DNA from: Pseudohongiella sp. O18
GTDB taxonomy: Bacteria; Pseudomonadota; Gammaproteobacteria; Pseudomonadales; Pseudohongiellaceae
Length of the DNA stretch: 64,000 nt
Direction: 5' to 3'
NCBI RefSeq assembly: GCF_021729085.1
Contig: NZ_JAJSAR010000002.1
Span: 1,183,445 to 1,247,444, forward strand
A program made the position numbers and the translations under genes. This document shows positions 1 to 9,393 of this stretch, one piece after another (the stretch's first letter is position 1; every line of letters begins with the position of its first letter). The notes beneath the pieces are model-generated. The model made no database searches and had not been told where the DNA came from. It saw nothing but the letters and a program-made list of their open reading frames with translations.

Positions 1-63
1 CGACTCGCCCGCCGGACCACTGCCAACCACTATAATATCGTATCGATTGGCAGCCTTGCTCAT
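1..63 (-). CDS. sthA: Soluble pyridine nucleotide transhydrogenase-like flavoprotein (5' end only)
   Basis: Only the first 21 codons are in the window. They encode a short polar stretch followed by an FAD/NAD dinucleotide-binding motif (DIIVVGSGPAGES), as at the N-terminus of SthA and other pyridine-nucleotide disulfide oxidoreductases. The ATG overlaps the nqrM stop codon (ATGA), so it is probably translated with nqrM. I recall sth lying next to the nqr-apbE-nqrM block in P. aeruginosa, which favours SthA (NADPH to NAD+ hydride exchange) over lipoamide dehydrogenase or glutathione reductase. The fragment alone cannot settle the identity. Confidence 0.7.
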   Translation of the reverse strand, partial: MSKAANRYDIIVVGSGPAGES

Positions 64-242
64 CGGGCGGTCTCTTCACACTTGTTGGGATTGCCACCGC
101 ACAGCTCACAGGTTTCATCAACACCTGCCTTGTTGAGGCCGCCGCAGGAGCCCTTGATCGGCTCGCGACCGAAAATAACGCCAATGGCCATGCCGGCGAC
201 CACCAGTAATAAAATTACGAAACTTGCCAGCACTGTACTCAT
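60..242 (-). CDS. nqrM: NqrM, Na+-NQR maturation factor (DUF539)
   Basis: This 60-residue protein has one N-terminal membrane helix (about residues 5-27) and a cysteine-rich tail with Cys33, Cys45, Cys48 and Cys55. That is the form of NqrM, which is needed to install the Fe centre between NqrD and NqrE. Its start overlaps the apbE stop (ATGA) and its stop overlaps the next gene's start, so the three genes are translationally coupled. Length and cysteine pattern are normal for the family. Confidence 0.9.
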   Translation of the reverse strand: MSTVLASFVILLLVVAGMAIGVIFGREPIKGSCGGLNKAGVDETCELCGGNPNKCEETAR

Positions 243-1318
243 GGTGTTTCCTCCAGATATTGGGCAAACTGCGACGAATGAACCTGTTCAAATCCGTCTT
301 CGTCTGCCGATTTTACTATAAAGTAGGCCGCCAGTCCGAGCTGTTCGGCTAATGCCAGTGACCGCACCTGGCCCATGACCATAAACGCCGTGGCCAGCGC
401 ATCTGCAGTCAGCGCATCGTCGGCAATCACATAGGCCGCAGCCAGATTGTGAGTGATAGGCCGCCCGGTAAACGGATCAATCTCATGCGAATAGCGCAGA
501 CCGTCTTCCACAAAATAGTTGCGGTAGTCACCCGAGCCGGCCAGGGCTATTGATTCGCCCTGCGTGTCGATGATGGCCCAGACTTCGGGTGCACCATCAG
601 TGGGTTTTTCAATGGCCGGTACCCAGGGCGAACCATCGGGCTTTTGTCCCTGAATCCGCAGCTCACCGCCAATCTCAATAAAATAGTCAACCTGACCCAC
701 GTCTGCAAAATATGCTGCGATGACATCGGCGGCATATCCCTTGGCTATGCCACTCAGGTCTACTCTGACAGGCGCTGTCTTCAAAAGACGCGGTGGTTGC
801 AATGAAGCCTGCAGATGCTGATATCCCGTTTGCGCCTGTAAGGATTCAATCTCTGACTGATCCGGCACCCGTGACCATTGCATCGCTCCATCCTGATCCG
901 GCCCGAATCCCCAGCGATCAACCAAGGGTCCCACGGTGACATCAAAATAGCCATCCGTCATCTGGCTGAAGTCGATCGCCCTGCTGACCACAAATGCCAG
1001 TTCCGGGGACACATCAAACCAGTCGCCCGGCTCGCTGCGATTGAAGCGGGACAATTCTGAATCCGGCGCATAGGTGGACATCAGCTCCCTGTCCAGCCTG
1101 TACAGACGCTGCTCGATACCCTGAGCCAGCTCGGCATCCGACAGGCCGTCCGGAAATCCGGCCACCATTACCTGATAGCTGGTACCCATGGTGGCGCCAG
1201 TAAGCTGATAGACCTGGGCAGCCGGCTCCGGACGCAGCCAGACCCACAAAAAAAATAATGCCAGGAACCCTAGCGTGAAGCTGTAACGAGACAACCATCC
1301 AGCGAGTTTTGCCATCAA
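239..1318 (-). CDS. apbE: FAD:protein FMN transferase ApbE
   Basis: A 359-residue ApbE protein. It uses FAD to attach FMN covalently to threonines in flavoproteins such as NqrB and NqrC. An N-terminal membrane anchor (about residues 14-30) replaces the lipobox seen in many ApbEs. Conserved motifs include GATMGTSYQV after the anchor, SGIAKGYAAD in the middle, and the C-terminal YSHEIDPFTGRPI stretch. It lies downstream of nqrF after a hairpin at 1361-1399 and overlaps nqrM by four bases, so its likely job here is flavinylating the neighbouring Na+-NQR subunits. Confidence 0.93.
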   Translation of the reverse strand: MMAKLAGWLSRYSFTLGFLALFFLWVWLRPEPAAQVYQLTGATMGTSYQVMVAGFPDGLSDAELAQGIEQRLYRLDRELMSTYAPDSELSRFNRSEPGDWFDVSPELAFVVSRAIDFSQMTDGYFDVTVGPLVDRWGFGPDQDGAMQWSRVPDQSEIESLQAQTGYQHLQASLQPPRLLKTAPVRVDLSGIAKGYAADVIAAYFADVGQVDYFIEIGGELRIQGQKPDGSPWVPAIEKPTDGAPEVWAIIDTQGESIALAGSGDYRNYFVEDGLRYSHEIDPFTGRPITHNLAAAYVIADDALTADALATAFMVMGQVRSLALAEQLGLAAYFIVKSADEDGFEQVHSSQFAQYLEETP

Positions 1319-1360
1319 CTACCCCGATGTCACTCCAGAAAAGCCAATCCAGAAACTAAC

Positions 1361-1399
1361 AGGGGAGCCCATGCCGATAGTCGGCATCGTGGCTCCCCT
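1361..1399. terminator. Hairpin between nqrF and apbE
   Basis: Arms AGGGGAGCC (1361-1369) and GGCTCCCCT (1391-1399) enclose a second stem ATGCCGA/TCGGCAT. The T-rich tail (TTTTGTTTTG) follows on the plus strand, while all flanking genes are on the minus strand. For the nqr operon it would therefore be an attenuator, partial terminator or RNA-stability stem rather than a standard intrinsic terminator. Confidence 0.6.
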
Positions 1400-1435
1400 T
1401 TTGTTTTGCTTATTGCTGAAACCTTTATCCTGGAA

Positions 1436-2662
1436 TCAGGAGAACTCGTCCAGTGCGATGTTCTCGTCTTCGACACCCAGATCCTTGAGCATCTTGATCA
1501 CAGAGGCGTTCATGATGGGCGGACCGCACATGTAGTATTCACAGTCTTCAGGCGCCGGATGATCCTTGAGGTAATGGTCATGCACGACGTTATGAATGAA
1601 ACCTGTGTAGCCTTCCCAGTTGTCTTCGGGCTGCGGCTCTGACAGGGCCACATGCCACTCGAAGTTGTCGTGCTCTTTGGCAAGCATGTCGAAATCTTCT
1701 ACGTAGAACATTTCTTTTTTGCTTCGTGCACCATACCAGAAAGTGATCTTGCGCTTGCTGTTCAGACGACACAGCTGATCGAAGATGTGCGAGCGCATTG
1801 GCGCCATACCGGCACCACCACCGATAAACACCATCTCGTTCTCGGTTTCCTTGGCGAAGAACTCACCAAAGGGACCAAATACTTTGATCTTGTCACCCGG
1901 CTTCATGTTAAAGACGTAGGATGACATGATACCCGGCGGATGATTGGTCCGCGGCGGAGGCGTGGCAATACGGATGTTGAACTTGATGATGCCCTTCTCA
2001 TCCGGGTAGTTTGCCATTGAGTAGGCACGGACGGTTGTCTCGCTGACTTTCGATTTCAGATCGAACAGCCCGAATCTTTCCCAGTCTCCGCGGAATCGCT
2101 CTTCGATATCAAAGTTCTTGAACTCGACTTCGTGAGGACCAACTTCCAGCTGCACATAACCACCAGCGCGGAAATCTACACTCTCGCCCTCAGGGATCTT
2201 CAGCACCAGCTCTTTGATGAAGGTCGCAACGTTGTGATTGGAGATGACTTCGCATTCCCATTGCTTGACGCCGAAGAACTCCGGATCAACCTCAATTTTC
2301 ATATCCTGTTTGACGGCCACCTGGCACGACAGACGCCAGTGCTCTTTAGCCTCACCCATGGTGAAGTGGCCCGCTTCTGTTGGCAGCATAGAGCCACCGC
2401 CATCAACGACTTTACACTTGCACTGCGCACAGGTGCCGCCGCCGCCACAGGCAGAGGACAGGTAAATGCCGGCATCAGCCAGCGTGTTGAGCAGTTTGCC
2501 GCCGGCCGGCACGGTGATGGATTTTTCGGGGTCACCGTTGATTTCGATTTTCACATCACCAGTACTGACCAGACGCGAACGGGCAGCCAGGATCAACACG
2601 ACCAGCAGCATGACCACGACGGTAAACATCAATGCGCCGGCAACAATCGTTGTGATATCCAT
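1436..2662 (-). CDS. nqrF: Na+-translocating NADH:quinone reductase subunit F
   Basis: The NADH-oxidising subunit of the sodium-pumping Na+-NQR, 408 residues. A single N-terminal membrane helix (about residues 5-27) is followed by a plant-type [2Fe-2S] ferredoxin domain with Cys72, Cys78, Cys81 and Cys113, then an FNR-like FAD/NADH domain (RAYSMANYP for flavin, [11 protein letters not shown] for nucleotide binding) and a conserved C-terminal end. It is the last gene of nqrABCDEF, 44 bp after nqrE. Length and motifs are normal. Confidence 0.97.
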   Translation of the reverse strand: MDITTIVAGALMFTVVVMLLVVLILAARSRLVSTGDVKIEINGDPEKSITVPAGGKLLNTLADAGIYLSSACGGGGTCAQCKCKVVDGGGSMLPTEAGHFTMGEAKEHWRLSCQVAVKQDMKIEVDPEFFGVKQWECEVISNHNVATFIKELVLKIPEGESVDFRAGGYVQLEVGPHEVEFKNFDIEERFRGDWERFGLFDLKSKVSETTVRAYSMANYPDEKGIIKFNIRIATPPPRTNHPPGIMSSYVFNMKPGDKIKVFGPFGEFFAKETENEMVFIGGGAGMAPMRSHIFDQLCRLNSKRKITFWYGARSKKEMFYVEDFDMLAKEHDNFEWHVALSEPQPEDNWEGYTGFIHNVVHDHYLKDHPAPEDCEYYMCGPPIMNASVIKMLKDLGVEDENIALDEFS

Positions 2663-2706
2663 TATTTCTGAAACCTTCTCACTTCAAAGTGGTGAATTAA
2701 CGTCGG

Positions 2707-3315
2707 TTAAAGTGTCAGACCGCTGAAGGACATAAAGCCAAGCGACATCAGACCAGTGGTCATGAACGTGATACCCAGTCCACGTAGACCGGCTGGCACG
2801 TCGCTATACTTCATTTTTTCGCGGATGGCTGCCAGCAGCACGATGGCCAGTGCCCAGCCTGCGCCCGCACCTACACCGTAGGCCAGACTCTCCGGGAAGG
2901 TGTAGCTACGCTCTACCATGAACAGTGAGGCACCCAGAATCGCACAGTTCACAGTGATCAGAGGCAGGAATACACCCAGTGCGTTGTAGAGCGCCGGGAC
3001 AAACTTGTCCAGGAACATCTCCAGAATCTGCACCATCGCTGCAATCACACCGATGTAACACAGGAAACCCAGGAAGCTCAGATCCACATCAGGCATGCCA
3101 GCCCAGGCCAGCGCGCCGTCTTTGAGCAGGTAATTATAGATCAGGTTGTTGACCGGTACCGTGATGGTCTGCACTACTATAACGGCGATACCGAGACCGA
3201 TCGCTGTATCCACCTTTTTGGATACCGCCAGGAAGGTACACATCCCCAGGAACAGCATCAATGCCATGTTTTCGACAAAAACGGCACTGATGAAAAGGCT
3301 CAGATAATGTTCCAT
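2707..3315 (-). CDS. nqrE: Na+-NQR subunit E
   Basis: A 202-residue integral membrane protein with about six helices. It is homologous to NqrD and RnfA and, with NqrD, binds the intramembrane Fe centre. The N-terminus ([16 protein letters not shown]) and the internal [12 protein letters not shown] stretch with its conserved cysteine are typical. The ATG overlaps the nqrD stop by one base, implying coupled translation. Confidence 0.96.
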   Translation of the reverse strand: MEHYLSLFISAVFVENMALMLFLGMCTFLAVSKKVDTAIGLGIAVIVVQTITVPVNNLIYNYLLKDGALAWAGMPDVDLSFLGFLCYIGVIAAMVQILEMFLDKFVPALYNALGVFLPLITVNCAILGASLFMVERSYTFPESLAYGVGAGAGWALAIVLLAAIREKMKYSDVPAGLRGLGITFMTTGLMSLGFMSFSGLTL

Positions 3316-3983
3316 TAGTGGGCCCCCTTCTCGATGGTGTGCGGCTTCATTTCGAATTCGTTCTTCTCAACCTGCTCATCGTACTTGTTACGCAGTATCC
3401 AGATGAAAAAGGCAATGATGAAGAAGGCGCTTGGCGCAAGCAGCATCAGACCGTTGGGCTGATACCAGCCGCCATTGGCCACTGTTGGCAGGATGGTGAT
3501 ACCCAGCAGGGTGCCCGATCCGAACAGCTCGCGCAGCGTACCCACCACAATCAGCACCACACTGTAACCCAGGCCGTTACCGATACCATCCATGAATGAC
3601 GGTATGGGCGGGTTCTTCATGGCGAAGGCTTCCGCCCGGCCCATGACGATACAGTTGGTGATGATCAGACCCACAAACACGCTGAGCTGCTTGCTGATCT
3701 CAAAGGCGTAAGCCTTCAGGACCTGGTCCACCAGAATTACCAGCGAGGCAATGATGGTCATCTGAATGATGATCCGGATGCTGCTGGGCATGTAGTTGCG
3801 GATCATCGAGATAAACAGGTTGGAGAATGCTGTCACGGTGGTCAGCGCCACACACATGACCAGCGTTACCTGCAGACTCGTGGTAACCGCCAGCGCCGAA
3901 CAGACCCCGAGGATCTGCAGCGCAATCGGGTTATCCATGAAGATCGGTTTGATCAGAATCGTTTTAGTGCTTGCCGTTGCCAT
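3315..3983 (-). CDS. nqrD: Na+-NQR subunit D
   Basis: A 222-residue polytopic membrane subunit, the partner of Nqr[18 protein letters not shown] near the N-terminus and [18 protein letters not shown] in the middle carry the conserved cysteines that hold the Fe centre. It sits 11 bp after nqrC in the operon. The related RnfE is shorter, and the nqr context removes ambiguity. Confidence 0.96.
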   Translation of the reverse strand: MATASTKTILIKPIFMDNPIALQILGVCSALAVTTSLQVTLVMCVALTTVTAFSNLFISMIRNYMPSSIRIIIQMTIIASLVILVDQVLKAYAFEISKQLSVFVGLIITNCIVMGRAEAFAMKNPPIPSFMDGIGNGLGYSVVLIVVGTLRELFGSGTLLGITILPTVANGGWYQPNGLMLLAPSAFFIIAFFIWILRNKYDEQVEKNEFEMKPHTIEKGAH

Positions 3984-3994
3984 AATAAACCTCG

Positions 3995-4786
3995 TCAGCC
4001 CCGTACTTCGTTATCCAGATAGGGCCCGAAACCGTTCTCCCCCAGCCAGAATCGCATCATGTTTTCTACACCACGGCTGGTGAGCGTCGCGCCAGAAAGC
4101 GCATCGACCTGGCTTTCGCCAGAACCACCGCCTTTAACTACCTGGAAAGCTACATCACCATCGTCGCCATACACTTCCTTGCCAGGCCACTGGGCCTGCC
4201 AGCGCGGGTTGCTGATCTCGCCGCCCAGACCGGGTGTTTCCTGGTGGTCGTAGAAACCGATACCGCGAATGGTGTTGCCGTCGCTTTCCAGCGCCAGATA
4301 TCCGTACATGATGCCCCACAGACCGTAGCCGCTGACCGGAATCACGACGCTCTCATAACCGCCTGTCTCGTTCTGTATCACATAGACCGTTGCGTAGTCA
4401 GCCCGACGACGAATGGAAGCAACATCGTCAGCACCACTGAGTGCTATCGACATGCTCGGATCATTGCGTGCTGTCTGCTGATCGTAAGTTTGTGGATCAA
4501 TGCCGAGCTGCTGCTGCTCTTCCTCGGTCAGGTAGCGACCTTCATCCAGATCGACCAGTCGCGGTGTGAACTGCTCAAACATGGCATCCACGTCGGCGTT
4601 GCTGTGCACCTCGGGGTCAAACATGCCAGCCGCAATCAGAATATTCTTGTTGCGATCCAGCAGTTCATTTGCCGTCTGCATCGGTTTCAGCATGACAGCC
4701 GCACTGGAGATCACGATGGAGCAGACCACACAGAGGCCCAGAGCCACCTTGATGGTATTGGCAACGGAGTTGATGTTAGACGACAT
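3995..4786 (-). CDS. nqrC: Na+-NQR subunit C (covalent FMN)
   Basis: A 263-residue subunit with one N-terminal membrane helix and a large periplasmic domain that holds a covalently bound FMN. The flavinylation motif SGAT is present in [13 protein letters not shown], with the acceptor near Thr234, so it is an expected substrate of the ApbE encoded downstream. Its start overlaps the end of nqrB by 11 bases. Confidence 0.96.
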   Translation of the reverse strand: MSSNINSVANTIKVALGLCVVCSIVISSAAVMLKPMQTANELLDRNKNILIAAGMFDPEVHSNADVDAMFEQFTPRLVDLDEGRYLTEEEQQQLGIDPQTYDQQTARNDPSMSIALSGADDVASIRRRADYATVYVIQNETGGYESVVIPVSGYGLWGIMYGYLALESDGNTIRGIGFYDHQETPGLGGEISNPRWQAQWPGKEVYGDDGDVAFQVVKGGGSGESQVDALSGATLTSRGVENMMRFWLGENGFGPYLDNEVRG

Positions 4787-5993
4787 TGCGAGCGATCCTC
4801 CGTTTGATATTGGCTTTCACGACAAAGTAGTCGATCAGCGGAGCACACAGGTTAGCAAACAGGATAGCCAGCATGATGCCCTCAGGATAGGCCGGGTTGA
4901 GAACCCGGATCATGACCGTCAGCATGCCTATCAGTATGCCGAATATCCATTTGCCGGTATTGGTCATCGATGCGGAAACCGGATCAGTCGCCATGAACAC
5001 CATACCGAAGGCGAAACCACCCAGCACCAGGTGCCAGTACCAGGGCGTTGCGAACGCCGGGTTGGTCTCAGAGCCTACCAGGTTCAGGAAGGTCGAGAAA
5101 ATCACCATGCCCAGGAAAACACCCGAGATGATGCGCCATGAGGCGATGCGGGTAATCAGCAGAATGGCTGCACCGATCAGGATAGCCAGGGTCGACACTT
5201 CGCCCATGGATCCCTGCATGCGACCGAAGAATGCATCCAGCCAGGTCAGCTGTTCGCCGGTCGCCGCCATCATTGCCGGCAGACCGTTAGACGCAACCTG
5301 ACTCAGCGCAGTCGCGCCACTGAAACCATCTACCGCTGTCCATACGGAGTCACCGGAGATTTGCGGTGCGTAAGCAAAGTAAAGGAAGGCACGACCTGTG
5401 AGCGCCGGGTTCAGGAAGTTCTTGCCAGTACCACCAAACACTTCCTTACCAAGAATGATACCAAAACTGATACCCAGTGCGGCCTGCCACAGTGGCAGTG
5501 TCGGCGGCACGATCAATGAGAACAGGATGGAGGTAACGAAGAAACCTTCGTTGATCTCGTGCCCCCGCTTGACGGCAAAAAGCACTTCCCAGAAACCACC
5601 CACAATAAACACTGTGGCGTAGATGGGTAGGAAGTAGGCAGCGCCGTGCCAGAAGTTGTCCCAGATGCTGCTCGGGTCATGCCCGGCCAGCAGGCCAATC
5701 AGCGCGCCACGCCAGCCTTCGACTGACTCGATACCCATGCTGGCCATCGCCATGTTCGCCTGGTATCCCACGTTGTACATACCGTAGAACATGGCAGGGA
5801 ACGTAGCAAACCAGACGGTGATCATGATGCGCTTGAGGTCAATACCATCACGCACATGCGAACCGGAGACGGTCACTTTGCTGGGAGAATAGAAAATGGT
5901 GTCCACGGCTTCGTACAGTGGATACATCTTTTCGTATTTGCCGCCTTTTTCGAAATGAGGCGCCAGATCATCTAAATATTTACGCAGACTCAT
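4776..5993 (-). CDS. nqrB: Na+-NQR subunit B (covalent FMN, quinone site)
   Basis: A 405-residue polytopic membrane subunit related to RnfD. It binds one covalent FMN and riboflavin and contributes to quinone binding and the sodium path. The flavinylation motif SGAT lies in [12 protein letters not shown] (Thr228). Around ten hydrophobic segments are visible, with the conserved [12 protein letters not shown] stretch just before the flavin site. It starts 14 bp after nqrA and overlaps nqrC. Confidence 0.97.
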   Translation of the reverse strand: MSLRKYLDDLAPHFEKGGKYEKMYPLYEAVDTIFYSPSKVTVSGSHVRDGIDLKRIMITVWFATFPAMFYGMYNVGYQANMAMASMGIESVEGWRGALIGLLAGHDPSSIWDNFWHGAAYFLPIYATVFIVGGFWEVLFAVKRGHEINEGFFVTSILFSLIVPPTLPLWQAALGISFGIILGKEVFGGTGKNFLNPALTGRAFLYFAYAPQISGDSVWTAVDGFSGATALSQVASNGLPAMMAATGEQLTWLDAFFGRMQGSMGEVSTLAILIGAAILLITRIASWRIISGVFLGMVIFSTFLNLVGSETNPAFATPWYWHLVLGGFAFGMVFMATDPVSASMTNTGKWIFGILIGMLTVMIRVLNPAYPEGIMLAILFANLCAPLIDYFVVKANIKRRIARNVV

Positions 5994-6007
5994 GTTTCAG
6001 CTTTCCA

Positions 6008-7366
6008 TCAAGTCTCTTTTTCGATACGCGTAAGGTTGCTACGCAGAATCGGACCATATTCGTATTTACCCGGACACACGTAGGTGCACAGTGCCAGGTC
6101 CTCTTCGTCCAGTTCCAGTGCGCCGAGACTCATGGCAGTTTCGATGTCTCCGACGATCAGCGAGCGCAGTAATTGTGTCGGCAGAATATCCAGGGGCATT
6201 ATTGTTTCATAGGACCCGACTGGCACCATTGCGCGTTCACTACCATTGGTAGTTGTGGTCATGTCCAGCTTTTTGCCCTTGAACAGACTGGTCAGATAGA
6301 TGCCCAGGTTCGAGTGGCGATTGGTACCTGGCGACAGGTAACCAAACAGCGGACGCTCGCGGCCTTCTTTCAACACAGTAATCTGCTGATGGTAGCGGCC
6401 CAGAAAGTTTTCAGGATCTGCGACCTTGCGACCGGCAAGCACCGAACCGGACACTACCCGGTTCTCACCGTCATGCAGCTCGTCGGCCAGCAGTTCGTTC
6501 AGGTTGGCGCCAACACGGGTGCGCAGCAGACGCGGCTGCTTGACCTGCGGACCACCCAGCGCCACTACGCGCTCGTTCCAGATTTTGCCGGTGGCAAACA
6601 GCTTGCCATAGGCGATGACGTCCTGAAAGCCTGCAGTCCAGACCCATTTGTTAAGACTGACCGGATCCAGGAAGTGGATATGCGTTCCAGTCAAACCGGA
6701 AGGATGCGGACCGGCGAAATCATTGACAGACACATTGCTGGCAAAGGCTTCATTTTCCAGGCCCTGGAAGCTGCCTGCCCGGCGGCAAAGATAAACATTG
6801 CGCTGGGTCAGCCGTGCCAACAGATTGACACCTCGCACCAGATCCTGAGAGTGCTCGCGGGCCACCAGCTCCGGATCCATGGCCAGCGGATTGCTGTCCA
6901 TCAAATTGACGAAGATCGCAGCGGGTGTCTGCTCGGGACTGGGCACACGGCTGAAGGGACGCGTGCGCAGGGTGGTCCAGAGACCTGATTCAACCAGGTT
7001 TTCGACAATCTTTTCGCGATCCAGGCTTGCGATATCGGCGTCGCTGTAGCTGGCGAAGGTTTCCTGGTCTGACTGATCTTCATCCAGATCGATGACCAGA
7101 GACAGGAAAACGCGCTTCTCGCCACGATTGATGGCGCGCACAGTGCCTGTGCCGGGCGCTGTGTATTTTACGCCTTCAGTTTTCTTGTCTGTGAAAAGTA
7201 GCTGACCGAGGCGCACTTTGTCGCCCTCGCTGACTTCCATGGTGGGCTTCATGCCCACGTAGTCTCTCCCCAGAATCGCCACCGAGCTTACGGCCCGGCC
7301 TTCTGCGATTGTCTGCTCAGGAGCGCCACTGATGGGTAGGTCCAAACCGCGCTTAATTCTGATCAT
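6008..7366 (-). CDS. nqrA: Na+-NQR subunit A
   Basis: The first gene of the operon, a 452-residue peripheral cytoplasmic subunit with a Rnf barrel-sandwich and SLBB-like fold. It begins [16 protein letters not shown], the usual NqrA N-terminus, and includes [17 protein letters not shown] and the C-terminal [18 protein letters not shown]. The complete pump would couple NADH oxidation to Na+ export and quinone reduction at the inner membrane. A 412-bp non-coding stretch upstream should carry the promoter. Confidence 0.97.
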   Translation of the reverse strand: MIRIKRGLDLPISGAPEQTIAEGRAVSSVAILGRDYVGMKPTMEVSEGDKVRLGQLLFTDKKTEGVKYTAPGTGTVRAINRGEKRVFLSLVIDLDEDQSDQETFASYSDADIASLDREKIVENLVESGLWTTLRTRPFSRVPSPEQTPAAIFVNLMDSNPLAMDPELVAREHSQDLVRGVNLLARLTQRNVYLCRRAGSFQGLENEAFASNVSVNDFAGPHPSGLTGTHIHFLDPVSLNKWVWTAGFQDVIAYGKLFATGKIWNERVVALGGPQVKQPRLLRTRVGANLNELLADELHDGENRVVSGSVLAGRKVADPENFLGRYHQQITVLKEGRERPLFGYLSPGTNRHSNLGIYLTSLFKGKKLDMTTTTNGSERAMVPVGSYETIMPLDILPTQLLRSLIVGDIETAMSLGALELDEEDLALCTYVCPGKYEYGPILRSNLTRIEKET

Positions 7367-7613
7367 TCATCAGGCCTAGTCTTAGATTTCAGGATAAACG
7401 TTTGTTTGTTACGTATTTCACGCCATTCTGATTCAGCGTACGCTTACAGCACCACTGCGGCCTCGCGCCGCTTTTGAGAGATGTTACCTGCACTGTCGAT
7501 CTTGCGCCTTCAAGCTGGCTGGATCGTGATTCTGGACATGACGCCCAGGCTGGTCAGCGCTGGCAACCCGGTGTGGCAGCCTGGTATCGGCTGGCGCCGT
7601 GAAAACGCGCACA

Positions 7614-7619
7614 ATTATA
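7614..7619 (-). promoter_or_regulatory. Candidate -10 box for the nqr operon
   Basis: Perfect TATAAT on the minus strand, about 250 bp upstream of nqrA. No good -35 sequence is seen at 16-18 bp spacing, so either an activator would be needed or the match is by chance. Confidence 0.35.
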
Positions 7620-7745
7620 GAGATAAGCGGTCTGATTTACCACCGGTTTTTGAATTTTTATGAAGGCATTCAGAAGCACAACAGACAGGCGCGAACAGCG
7701 CCAAAAGGTCGGGAACGGCGGACTTCCGTCGCAGGCTGGAACCAG

Positions 7746-7771
7746 GGGGGCGGAGTCGCGACCCCGCCCCC
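7746..7771 (-). terminator. GC-rich hairpin after GAPDH gene
   Basis: Arms GGGGGCGG (7746-7753) and CCGCCCCC (7764-7771), with an inner self-complementary GTCGCGAC. It lies 8 bp past the stop codon of the minus-strand GAPDH gene. There is no T-tract, so termination efficiency is uncertain. Confidence 0.5.
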
Positions 7772-7778
7772 GGAACCA

Positions 7779-9239
7779 TCAGCCTTCTACCGGATAGGTC
7801 CGATAGTTGACGCCAGCCATGCGGTAAACCATGCGCACTACCTGGTTGCAGTAGCCGAACTCGTTGTCGTACCACAGGTACAGTACACAGCGATTACCTT
7901 CAACAATCGTGGCAGTTGAGTCGACAGTGGCCGCTTCCCGGGTGCCCACGAAGTCGCTGGACACTGCATCGGGATCCTGGGTATAGCTGATCTGGTTCTG
8001 CAGTGGTGAGTGCAGTGCCAGCAGTCGCAGGAACTCGTTGATCTCTTCCTTGGTCGTGCTTTTCTCCAGATTCAGCATCAGGATAGCCATCGAGACGTTG
8101 GGGACCGGCACACGAACCGCATTACCGGTCAGTTTGCCAGCCAGTTCCGGAACCGCCTTTACCACTGCCTTGGCCGCACCCGTTTCAGTCAGCACCATGT
8201 TCAGCGCCGCACTGCGGCCACGACGGTTGCCTGAATGGTAATTGTCGATCAGGTTCTGGTCGTTGGTATAGGCGTGGACTGTTTCCACGTGACCACTGAC
8301 CACACCAAACTCGTCATTCAGAACCTTGAGCACTGGTGCAATGGCGTTGGTCGTGCACGATGCCGCCGTGATGATCTTGTCATCAGGCGTGATCTGCCGG
8401 TCGTTGATACCGTAAACGATGTTCTTGAGATTGCCCTTGCCCGGCGCCGTCAACATGACCTTGCTGGCACCCTTTGATTTCAGGTGTCGCGACAGGCCGG
8501 CCTCGTCGCGCCAGCTGCCTGTATTGTCGATAATCAGCGCATCATCGATGCCGTATTGCGTGTAGTCGATCTCATCCGGATTGCTGGCGTAGATGAACTG
8601 TACCTTGTTGCCGTTGCAGATCAGGCAGTTGTTCTCTTCATCAATCCGAACCGTGCCCTGGAATGTGCCGTGCACTGAGTCTGAGGTGAACAGACTGGCC
8701 CGCTTGATCAGATCCCCTTCCTTGCCAGGTCTGACGACAACAGCGCGCAGCCGCATGACTTCACCGGTACTGGTGCGCTCAATCATCAGACGCGCGATCA
8801 GACGACCAATACGGCCAAAACCGTAAAGCACTACATCCTGAGACTTCTTGCTGGGTGGGGTCTTGTCACCTACCAGCGAACCCAGTTCGGCAGCGACGTA
8901 CTCATCCACAGATGGCGCCTTGTTGGCCTGCTGAAGCTCCATATATTTGACCGTGAGCTTGCCGAGGTCGATCTGGCAATGCCACAGATCCAGCTTGGCC
9001 AGTGCCATCAGCACGGGATGGGCTTCAAATTCTGACATTTCATTGCGGCCTACCTGACGCACAAATCGATGTGACTTCATGATATTGGTCACAGAGCGGT
9101 TGTGCAGCGGACGACCGTATATGAACACACCAACATTGCGCTCACTGTACAGCCGCCCCACCACAGGAATCATCTCCTGGGCCAGGGCTTCCCTTGCTTT
9201 CCAATCGCTGAAATAGTCATCCGGGCTGGGTCGGTTCAC
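7779..9239 (-). CDS. gap: Glyceraldehyde-3-phosphate dehydrogenase, long form
   Basis: Phosphorylating NAD-dependent GAPDH. An N-terminal extension of about 150 residues precedes the Rossmann motif (VVLYGFGRIGRLIAR), as I recall for the long GAPDH of P. aeruginosa next to mfd. The catalytic cysteine is in AASCTTNA, and the C-terminal NEFGYCNQVVR is typical. I place the start at a GTG (9239) preceded by AGGTAA. An upstream in-frame ATG at 9287 directly abuts the -10 box of a good promoter (9288-9316) and would not be in the mRNA. The gene is divergent from mfd. Confidence 0.9.
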   Translation of the reverse strand: MNRPSPDDYFSDWKAREALAQEMIPVVGRLYSERNVGVFIYGRPLHNRSVTNIMKSHRFVRQVGRNEMSEFEAHPVLMALAKLDLWHCQIDLGKLTVKYMELQQANKAPSVDEYVAAELGSLVGDKTPPSKKSQDVVLYGFGRIGRLIARLMIERTSTGEVMRLRAVVVRPGKEGDLIKRASLFTSDSVHGTFQGTVRIDEENNCLICNGNKVQFIYASNPDEIDYTQYGIDDALIIDNTGSWRDEAGLSRHLKSKGASKVMLTAPGKGNLKNIVYGINDRQITPDDKIITAASCTTNAIAPVLKVLNDEFGVVSGHVETVHAYTNDQNLIDNYHSGNRRGRSAALNMVLTETGAAKAVVKAVPELAGKLTGNAVRVPVPNVSMAILMLNLEKSTTKEEINEFLRLLALHSPLQNQISYTQDPDAVSSDFVGTREAATVDSTATIVEGNRCVLYLWYDNEFGYCNQVVRMVYRMAGVNYRTYPVEG

Positions 9240-9287
9240 GTAAGTTACCTGTCTGTCATGTGGATTGAGTAAAGTGTGAGGGCGCAT

Positions 9288-9316
9288 ATTATCTTGTGAT
9301 TGGCGCGTCGGTGCAA
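9288..9316 (-). promoter_or_regulatory. Sigma70-type promoter for GAPDH gene
   Basis: TTGCAC (9311-9316) and GATAAT (9288-9293) on the minus strand are separated by exactly 17 bp. Transcription would begin near 9281, leaving a leader of about 40 nt before the GTG start at 9239. Confidence 0.6.
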
Positions 9317-9393
9317 CTTTATCCGGACTATGCCAGAATACGCCCCCAACAATCGCGCGATAAAGTCGCCCACAGCTATCCAACCTGACTCAC

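Larger units (their letters stand above)
7367..7778. other. Non-coding region upstream of nqrA
   Basis: About 410 bp between the end of the GAPDH gene and nqrA. I see no credible gene. It contains a GC-rich hairpin just after the GAPDH stop (7746-7771) and a consensus -10 box on the minus strand (7614-7619). If that box is used, the nqr transcript would have a leader of about 240 nt. Confidence 0.6.

Noticed and set aside
7738-7777. GGAACC sequence on both sides of the hairpin after gap, as a possible target-site duplication
   Set aside because: Only 6 bp, spacing too short for an insertion and no terminal repeats; most likely chance.
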